The notes under the pieces are model-generated. The model ran no database searches. It saw nothing but the letters and a program-made list of their open reading frames with translations, and had not been told where the DNA came from. The translations under genes were made by a program, and so were the position numbers. From a virus, in IMG/VR virus record IMGVR_UViG_3300010885_047482, positions 1-38,098 of that record: DNA of 38,098 bases. One strand, given 5' to 3'. The first letter of the stretch is position 1, and each line of letters opens with the position of its first letter. This document shows positions 29,233-38,000 of the stretch, piece after piece.

Positions 29233-31575
29233 CTATATGAGGCCGAGAGCGGTCTTTATTTTATCAATTACCGTTGATGTTTTGATTGTTCTAGAGCACT
29301 CAAACATTCGGTGAGTTCCTTTGTGTACTGGACACCAGTTCCAATCAGCCGGATCAAGCTTGTGAGTATTGAAACAGCCTGAACATTTGCCGGCTGGTGC
29401 ACAAACTCTATGAGTGTTCTCAACCGTTTCGGTGTAATCATACGAGAATCCTGAAATAAGGACAAGTGGGGTCGTGGTTGCCCAAGCCAACCAGCTTAGT
29501 CCACTACCAATTCCTACAAAGACTTGAGACTCTTCAAGTTCACGAATGACATTCTCGATTGGACCTGACGCTAATTTGCGAACGCTAGTTGGATGAGAAT
29601 TACCCATGAAGCCATCTTCTTCTCTTGACACCAGCACTACTTCATAACCGGTTTCCTTACACCAGTCAACTACTTCTTGCCAGCCGTCTGGATTATTCCA
29701 GTATTTTGCTTGGCATGTGCCGTGAATTGCGATTGCGATCTGTTTTTTCTTTTCAACCTTTGGAATCGCAAGTAGAGGTTTAGTCTCTTTATACTCAAGA
29801 CCCAAGATATCAAATGCACATTTTTGCATTGCCTGATCCTTGACTTCTTTGACGTTTCGGTTTAGATCAATTTTATGATCTTGATCGTAATACCAGCCAA
29901 TATTGTACATTGCAACAATATTATCAACAACATCGCCAGGTTTAATGAACTCAATTTCCGGATACTGTTTTTCAAAAAGTTGGTTTAGATGAGTTGAACA
30001 AATTACCTTGCAACCGTGCTTCTTACGAAACTCTTCAACTGCTGGAAACCAGGCCAAACTATCGCCAAGAGAAGATGAATCTACTGAAATATAGACTCTA
30101 CGATCTTTTAGGCTAATTGACTCGTCTAGGACAAGTTGACCGCTTTCTTTGTGAGTTACCTTAACTCTCCAATCAATATAGTATCGCTTATTTGACTTGA
30201 CCCACATATTACGGGTGATTGTGTCCTTGTGCTCGACCTTGCCAGTTTTCTTATTAATAAACTCAACTAAGTATTCGCCTGGGGCTCCCCCAGTTATCTC
30301 TACGTGTGGTCCATTTACGAAATGATAGTTAATAGTCAAGTCTTTTGCACGCTTTAGATTCACCTCTCTGATGTGACTTGAACGTTCATCAATATGATCA
30401 GCTGCAAGCCGTGCAACTCTATCCCAGTTAAAATCTTGATGGATCTTTTGAGCATCAGCTAGCGCCTTCTCCTTATGTGATTTATAATTTAAGTAGGCAT
30501 CTCTCATTGCTCTACGTAAGTCGTTAAAATCAGGCTCATAATAATTGCCAACGATATCTGCAGTAGTTACGGTCGGTTTATCTTCCGCTGAGCCAAGCGC
30601 TGAGCGTTCGCCAACAATTTTGACTGGAATACCTTTGCCTTCAGCAAACTCCATTTGGCCTGAGCACTCTGAATAGATTGATGGAGTTCCGCAAGCCATT
30701 GCCTCGATTAGTGGCAGATTCCAGCCTTCACTACGCGCACATGATACAAATACGTTAACTGACTTGATTAGGTCAACGTACTCTTTTCTTGGCGGCATGT
30801 GTAATACTTTAATACGGTCGTCTTTGAATTCGTATTTTGCTAAGCGCTCTTCGGTTGTTTGACAACCGTCTGCACTAAAGCCCCATGGATTATCAGCAGA
30901 TAAGATTAGATCTACAGGTTCGTCCGCTGAAAATTCTTCCAAGAAAGCTCTAACTATTTCGGTTGTAGATTTGCGGTAATCCCAACGACCGAATAGGCCG
31001 AATGTAAATCGGTCTTCTCCGGTTAATGGATGAACGACATTTTCAGGAAAGAATGTCTCAATATCAACTCCTTCTGGGATTACAAATATTTTATCAGCTG
31101 GGTAGCCCTGTTTGACTGTGCAATCTCGTTGCCATTTAGACGGAACCCAAACTTCATCAAATTCTAATAACTTATCAAAGAACTCTGATGGCTGTAGCGT
31201 TGATTCCCAAACGTTATAGGCAATCTTGTAATTATCGTAATTGTGATAAAAGTAATGATGATTAGTTTCGTTTAGAATTAGGTCGACATGAGTCTGGCCG
31301 AGGTTTGGCCAAGATTGATATACTTTATGATCGCTAAGAGTACGATCTCCATTCCATAGAGATTGCTCAACAAGTAAAGACTTGATCTGATCTGTCATAT
31401 ACGCCTCACCATTATGAGGTTCGTCAGACATACCCTCCCACGAAGATCCTACTGTGTAGTTTCGGATTTCAAGAGGAAGCCTCTCTGCTAATTTTGTGAA
31501 AAATGATTGAGCATGATTATTATAACCGGTATTGCCAATAAAAGATGTGTGGACCTTGAGTTTTAACTTTGACAC
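29233..31575 (-). CDS. Fused GT4 glycosyltransferase and TibC/Aah-like O-heptosyltransferase
   Basis: 780 aa, GTG start. Residues 1-405 are a GT-B group 1/GT4 enzyme: F-G-L-F-G-R-W-D-Y-R-K-S and S-E-G-W-N-L-P-L-I-E-A-M-A-C-G-T-P (donor-binding Glu present). Residues of about 415-780 match the autotransporter O-heptosyltransferase family (TibC, Aah): a beta domain with M-W-V-K-S-N-K-R-Y-Y-I-D-W, then S-V-D-S-S-S-L-G-D-S-L-A-W, Q-A-K-Y-W-N-N-P-D-G-W-Q-E-V-V-D, G-S-G-L-S-W-L-A-W-A, and four cysteines C-x2-C-x13-C-x11-C, which bind iron in TibC. Those enzymes add heptose to Ser of repeat proteins. The neighbouring upstream gene is a giant Ser/Thr-rich fibre, the obvious acceptor (inference). Confidence 0.9.
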   Translation of the reverse strand: MSKLKLKVHTSFIGNTGYNNHAQSFFTKLAERLPLEIRNYTVGSSWEGMSDEPHNGEAYMTDQIKSLLVEQSLWNGDRTLSDHKVYQSWPNLGQTHVDLILNETNHHYFYHNYDNYKIAYNVWESTLQPSEFFDKLLEFDEVWVPSKWQRDCTVKQGYPADKIFVIPEGVDIETFFPENVVHPLTGEDRFTFGLFGRWDYRKSTTEIVRAFLEEFSADEPVDLILSADNPWGFSADGCQTTEERLAKYEFKDDRIKVLHMPPRKEYVDLIKSVNVFVSCARSEGWNLPLIEAMACGTPSIYSECSGQMEFAEGKGIPVKIVGERSALGSAEDKPTVTTADIVGNYYEPDFNDLRRAMRDAYLNYKSHKEKALADAQKIHQDFNWDRVARLAADHIDERSSHIREVNLKRAKDLTINYHFVNGPHVEITGGAPGEYLVEFINKKTGKVEHKDTITRNMWVKSNKRYYIDWRVKVTHKESGQLVLDESISLKDRRVYISVDSSSLGDSLAWFPAVEEFRKKHGCKVICSTHLNQLFEKQYPEIEFIKPGDVVDNIVAMYNIGWYYDQDHKIDLNRNVKEVKDQAMQKCAFDILGLEYKETKPLLAIPKVEKKKQIAIAIHGTCQAKYWNNPDGWQEVVDWCKETGYEVVLVSREEDGFMGNSHPTSVRKLASGPIENVIRELEESQVFVGIGSGLSWLAWATTTPLVLISGFSYDYTETVENTHRVCAPAGKCSGCFNTHKLDPADWNWCPVHKGTHRMFECSRTIKTSTVIDKIKTALGLI

Positions 31576-31582
31576 AGAATAG

Positions 31583-31622
31583 GGTGTTTATAAGCTTATA
31601 CTCAAGGTCCTCATCAGGTTTT
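31583..31622 (-). promoter_or_regulatory. Family A promoter (AAAACC-N16-TATAAG-N4-TAAACACC)
   Basis: Minus strand AAAACC at 31617-31622, 16 nt, TATAAG at 31595-31600, 4 nt, TAAACACC at 31583-31590, then GTG start at 31575. It contains the 12-bp palindrome TATAAGCTTATA (31589-31600). Confidence 0.65.
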
Positions 31623-32025
31623 ATTCGCAAGGGGTAAACCTAGCAATCATTCCTCCACCGTCATACTGGAAAGAATATCCGCCTATTTCCGAGTCTGACT
31701 CAACGTAATAGTATTGGCCCTGCTGTAAGTTTTCAAACGGCATAGATACTTCGGCATCGAGCCATATTCCAGAAAAGCCGTCGTCAATATACAATCTGCC
31801 CGGGTCAACTGGTATTCCGTTTTTATTGGTTGAGCATGCCGAACCAACATCCAAGAATCCTCCATTGCCTGGAATCATTCCGAATAGCACAACCACATAA
31901 GAGTCACCGCCGCCACTAACACCAGTTAAGTCGACGCCGATCACATTTGAGCTGTTTTGGAGAGAGGCCCCGCTTAGTTCAACTCCGTTGCTTAAGTCTA
32001 CTCCGTTAATGTTTACCTTAGCCAT
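31621..32025 (-). CDS. Small fibre-associated protein, 134 aa
   Basis: Unrecognised. Gly, Asp, Ser and Val-rich, with two near-repeats of V-D-L-(S/T)-(N/G)-V and strand-like segments S-Y-V-V-V-L-F-G-M-I-P and Q-Q-G-Q-Y-Y-Y-V-E-S-D. It resembles the C-terminal knob of the collagen-like protein in style: both contain a V-x-V-L-L/F-F-G motif. So it may be a related tip domain or co-folding partner. It starts 14 nt after the fibre stop and is probably co-transcribed with the fibre. Confidence 0.68.
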   Translation of the reverse strand: MAKVNINGVDLSNGVELSGASLQNSSNVIGVDLTGVSGGGDSYVVVLFGMIPGNGGFLDVGSACSTNKNGIPVDPGRLYIDDGFSGIWLDAEVSMPFENLQQGQYYYVESDSEIGGYSFQYDGGGMIARFTPCE

Positions 32026-32039
32026 TTATATTCCATTTT

Positions 32040-35000
32040 TTAAGGCAATCTAACCCAAGTGTTATCCGGCCAGAATCTTAATATTGGCCAGTCCATTGAG
32101 AATACGTAACCGATAATTCTGACATATTCACCTGAGCCAGTTGGCGGAACTATATCGATCTCACCTGGTGTAGTCTGCATGTACATAGGCTTGCCATTAA
32201 TATAACCATTTCCATTGCACTGTTCGTTTTGAGCAAAGCCAAACAGCAACACGTGTACTTGTTGTCCTTGGTTTGCATCATTTAGCGCAATACCTAACAT
32301 GTTTTCAGACCTAGGGCGGTTTGTACCAGTTGCGTCTGCTTTATACCAGTTAGGCTCCATATTACCATTACCTTGTGTGAATCCGTCCATTACGACTAGA
32401 TCATGCTTTTTAATGGCGTCATCACTCCAACCGACCATGGTTTCGCCAGTATAATTGTCTGCAGTGTAATTAGCAAGAGTTACTATATTGATTACTGATG
32501 CAAATCCGCCAAGCGGTGTCTCAGTGCCAAGGCTTGCTATTGCAGGTAGTTCCTGAGAAAGAGTGGTTCCGTCGAATTGTAGATTCTGTTCTCCATTTAA
32601 TTCTGGAGAAGTACCAGTTGCAGTAACGACATAATTATCGATATTGTTGCTTAGACCTACACCTCCTCCGCCTGCTGGAGAAGTACCTGAACTACCTGAA
32701 GTACCGGATGCTCCACTTGAACCTGACGTACCTGATGTACCTGGTGCTCCAGCTGCTCCACTTGAACCTGAAGTTCCACTTACACCACTTGAACCTGAAG
32801 TTCCACTTACACCACTTGAACCTGAAGTTCCACTTACACCACTTGTTCCAGACGTTCCATAGAACGGAGATATTACGCTCCATGTTGCGCCATTGTATTG
32901 GTATACACGGTTTGCGACAGTATCAATATATAGATCCCTATTGTTAAACGGTCCTGGATATCCGCCTGGAGGCGCGGTGTTTCCAACATATAATTGTTGT
33001 AATCCACTTGTTCCTGAAGAACCTGACGTACCTGCTGCACCAGCTCCTCCACTAGAACCTGAAGTTCCTGAAGAACCTGACGTACCTGGAGAACCAGCTG
33101 CTCCACTTGAACCTGATGTTCCAGAAGAACCTGAAGAACCTGATGTACCCGGTGATCCAGCTGCTCCGCTTGAACCTGATGTTCCGCTTGATCCACTTGA
33201 ACCTGAAGTTCCTGAAGAACCTGACGTACCTGGAGAACCAGCTGCTCCACTTGAACCTGATGTACCGCTTGAGCCGGACGAGCCTGAAGTACCTGAGCTA
33301 CCGGAAGATCCAGAAGTTCCGCTTGAACCGGATGTTCCAGAAGAACCTGATGAACCTGATGTTCCTGAGCTTCCGCTTGTTCCTGAGTTACCTGAAGAAC
33401 CTGAAGTTCCAGAAGAACCTGAAGAACCTGATGTACCGCTTGAGCCGGACGAGCCTGAAGTACCTGAGCTACCGGAAGATCCAGAAGTTCCACTTGAACC
33501 TGACGAACCTGATGTTCCGCTTGCTCCGCTTGAACCTGAAGTTCCAGAAGAACCGCTTGAACCAGATGTTCCACTTGCTCCGCTTACTCCACTTGATCCA
33601 GATGTACCACTTGAGCCTGAAGTTCCAGAAGAACCGCTTGAACCGGATGTACCCGATGCTCCACTAGAACCTGATGTTCCTGAAGAACCAGATGTTCCAG
33701 AAGAACCACTTGATCCTGATGTTCCAGAAGAACCTGACGTACCAGATACTCCACTTGAACCGGACGTTCCAGAAGATCCACTTGAACCTGATGTACCACT
33801 TGAACCTGAGCTACCGGATGTTCCTGAATTACCTGAAGAACCTGAAGTACCCGAAGAACCACTTGAACCTGATGTTCCACTAGAGCCAGAAGAACCAGAT
33901 GTACCTGAGCTACCGGATGTTCCAGAGTTACCAGAAGAACCTGAAGTTCCACTAGAACCAGAAGAACCGCTAGTTCCGCTTGAACCGCTAGAACCTGAAG
34001 TTCCAGAAGATCCGCTTGTTCCAGAGTTACCAGAAGAACCTGAAGTTCCTGAAGAACCGCTAGAGCCTGATGTTCCAGAAGACCCAGAGCTTCCGCTTGT
34101 TCCAGAAGAACCACTTGAGCCTGAAGTTCCTGAAGAACCTGAAGTTCCTGAAGAACCTGAAGTTCCTGAAGAACCACTAGAGCCTGATGTTCCGCTTGAG
34201 CCGGAAGAACCACTAGATCCCGAAGAACCTGATGTACCAGAAGAACCACTTGTTCCTGAGTTACCTGAAGAGCCTGAAGTACCAGAAGAACCGCTTGAGC
34301 CAGAAGAACCTGATGTTCCTGAGCTACCTGAAGAACCTGAAGTTCCACTTGAACCACTTGAGCCCGAAGTTCCACTTGAACCTGAGCTACCAGAAGTTCC
34401 AGAAGAACCTGATGTACCACTTATTCCTGAAGAACCGCTAGTTCCTGAAGAACCAGACGATCCTGATGTGCCTGATGAGCCGGAGCTTCCACTTGTTCCT
34501 GAAGATCCTGATGTTCCGCTTGAGCCTGAACTTCCGCTTGTTCCTGAAGAACCTGATGTTCCGCTTGAGCCTGAACTTCCGCTTGTTCCAGAAGAACCAC
34601 TAGAACCTGATGTTCCTGAGCTACCTGAAGTTCCTGAGCTACCGCTTGAACCAGAAGTTCCAGAAGAACCGCTTGAACCGCTTGTACCTGATGAGCCTGA
34701 GCTACCGCTTGTTCCCGAAGAACCTGATGTTCCTGAAGAACCTGAAGTCCCGGAGTTACCTGAAGAACCTGAAGTTCCAGAAGAACCACTTGAGCCGGAT
34801 GTACCTGAGCTACCAGATGTCCCTGAACTACCTGAGCTTCCGCTAGTTCCAGAAGAACCGCTTGAACCAGAAGTTCCTGAAGAACCGGACGTTCCAGACG
34901 AACCACTTGTTCCTGAGTTACCTGAAGAACCTGAAGTACCGGAAGATCCAGATGAGCCTGATGTACCAGAGCTTCCGCTAGAGCCGGATGTTCCTGAAGA

Positions 35001-38000
35001 ACCTGAAGTTCCCGAGTTACCTGAAGAACCCGAAGTTCCAGAAGAACCTGACGAACCGCTTGTTCCGCTTGATCCACTTGAACCTGATGTGCCTGAAGAA
35101 CCTGATGTGCCTGAGCTACCGCTTGTTCCTGAAGAACCTGAACTACCGGAAGTACCACTTGAGCCTGAAGAGCCTGATGTGCCTGAGCTACCGCTTGTAC
35201 CGCTTGAACCTGAGCTACCAGATGTTCCAGAAGAACCTGATGATCCTGAAGTTCCAGAAGAACCAGACGTTCCGCTTGAACCGGATGAACCAGAAGTTCC
35301 AGAAGAACCGCTTGATCCTGAAGTTCCACTTGATCCAGAAGTTCCCGAGCTACCGCTAGAACCAGATGTTCCGCTTGAGCCTGAAGAACCTGACGTTCCC
35401 GAGCTACCAGAAGTTCCAGAAGAACCTGAAGAACCAGAAGTACCTGAAGAACCTGAGCTACCAGATGTTCCGCTTGAACCTGAAGAACCTGATGTACCAC
35501 TAGAACCCGAAGTTCCTGAAGATCCAGAAGTTCCACTAGAACCACTTGAACCTGATGTTCCTGACGAACCTGAACTACCACTTGTTCCAGAAGAACCAGA
35601 AGTTCCAGAAGAACCGCTTGAACCAGACGTTCCAGAAGAACCTGAACTACCGCTAGTTCCAGAAGAGCCTGAAGTTCCACTTGAACCTGAAGTTCCACTT
35701 GATCCAGAAGATCCGCTAGTTCCTGAAGAGCCTGATGAACCACTAGTTCCAGAAGAACCGCTTGAGCCAGATGTTCCAGAAGAACCTGAAGTGCCTGAGC
35801 TTCCAGAAGATCCAGAAGTTCCGCTAGAACCGCTTGAACCTGATGTTCCTGACGAACCTGATGTACCACTTATACCTGATGAACCACTAGTTCCTGAAGA
35901 ACCAGACGATCCTGATGTGCCTGATGTACCTGAGCTACCAGATGTTCCACTTGAACCGGATGTTCCACTTGAACCTGACGAACCAGATGTACCTGAGCTA
36001 CCACTCGTTCCTGATGAGCCTGAGCTACCGCTAGTTCCTGACGAACCGCTTGAACCTGATGTGCCTGAGCTACCGCTTGTACCTGAAGAACCTGAGCTAC
36101 CAGACGTACCAGAAGAACCGCTTGATCCGCTAGTTCCTGAAGAACCGCTAGAACCTGAAGTTCCAGAAGAACCACTAGAACCAGAAGTCCCAGATGATCC
36201 TGAACTACCTGAAGTACCAGAAGAACCGGATGTACCATTTATACCTGAAGATCCTGAAGTTCCAGAAGAACCACTAGAACCAGAAGTCCCAGATGATCCT
36301 GAACTACCTGAAGTACCAGAAGAACCGGATGTACCATTTATACCTGAAGATCCAGAAGTTCCAGAAGAACCGCTTGAACCTGATGTGCCTGAGCTACCGC
36401 TTGTTCCACTTGAACCTGAAGTTCCGCTTGAACCTGATGATCCACTTGTTCCACTTGAACCTGATGAACCTGATGTTCCAGAAGAACCTGATGTACCAGA
36501 TGAGCCTGAGCTACCGGAAGTTCCACTTGAACCAGAAGATCCAGAAGTTCCAGAAGAACCCGATGTACCGCTTGATCCTGATGTTCCTGACGAACCGGAA
36601 GTTCCAGAAGAACCGCTTGAACCTGAAGTTCCAGAAGAACCGCTTGATCCTGAAGTTCCAGAAGAACCGCTTGATCCTGAAGTTCCGCTTGAGCCGGAAG
36701 AACCTGATGTTCCTGAGGTTCCGCTTGCTCCAGATGCTCCGCTTGAACCTGACGTTCCACTTGAACCTGACGTTCCACTTGATCCTGAGCTACCAGAAGT
36801 ACCTGAAGAACCTGAGCTTCCACTTGTCCCTGAAGAACCAGATGTACCGCTTGAACCTGATGTCCCAGAAGAACCTGAGCTACCTGAACTACCACTTGAT
36901 CCTGAAGAACCTGATGTTCCAGACGAACCTGAACTACCACTTGATCCTGAAGAACCTGATGTACCAGATGAACCTGAAGTTCCCGAGCTTCCACTTGTTC
37001 CTGACGAACCTGAACTGCCGCTAGTTCCTGAGCTACCGCTAGAGCCAGACGTACCTGAGCTACCACTAGAACCTGATGTGCCTGAGCTGCCTGATGTACC
37101 TGAAGAACCAGACGTTCCTGAAGAACCTGAGCTGCCTGAAGTTCCACTAGAACCTGAAGAACCACTTGAACCTGATGTTCCCGAGCTACCAGAAGTTCCA
37201 GAAGAACCTGAAGATCCTGACGTACCAGAAGAACCTGATGTACCTGAAGTACCTGAGCTACCACTAGTTCCGCTTGATCCAGAAGAACCACTTGTTCCTG
37301 ACGAACCGCTAGAGCCTGACGTACCCGATGAACCTGAAGTTCCACTTGAGCCTGATGTTCCCGAGCTACCACTAGAGCCAGAAGTTCCTGACGAACCTGA
37401 TGAACCTGATGTACCTGAGCTACCACTTGTTCCAGAAGATCCAGATGTTCCGCTAGAACCAGAAGTTCCAGAAGAACCACTTGAACCAGAAGTTCCAGAA
37501 GATCCAGAGCTTCCTGATGTTCCGCTTGAGCCAGACGTTCCTGAAGAACCGCTTGAGCCAGATGTACCGCTTGATCCGCTAGAACCTGATGTACCAGAAG
37601 AACCAGAAGTACCTGAGCTACCGCTAGTTCCGCTTGAGCCAGATGTACCGCTTGAACCCGAAGATCCTGAAGTACCAGAAGAACCGGATGAACCTGAGCT
37701 ACCACTTGTTCCTGAAGAACCTGATGTGCCTGACGATCCGGAAGTTCCTGATGAACCAGAAGATCCTGAAGTTCCAGAAGAACCAGAGCTACCTGAAGTT
37801 CCAGAAGATCCGCTAGAACCTGAAGTTCCTGAGCTACCGCTAGTTCCGCTTGAACCTGAGCTACCGGAAGTTCCTGATGAACCGGATGTTCCGCTTGAAC
37901 CACTTGAACCGGAAGTTCCTGAGCTACCGCTAGAACCAGAAGTTCCTGATGAACCGGATGTTCCGCTTGAACCACTTGAACCGGAAGTTCCTGAGCTACC

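Noticed and set aside
29268-29465. Minus-strand 65-aa open frame in the glycosyltransferase fusion
   Set aside because: Out-of-frame reading within a strongly supported gene.
33107-37816. Plus-strand open frames rich in Leu, Asn, Lys and Tyr opposite the collagen gene
   Set aside because: Antisense shadows of the same repeat with no folded-protein character and no start signals.
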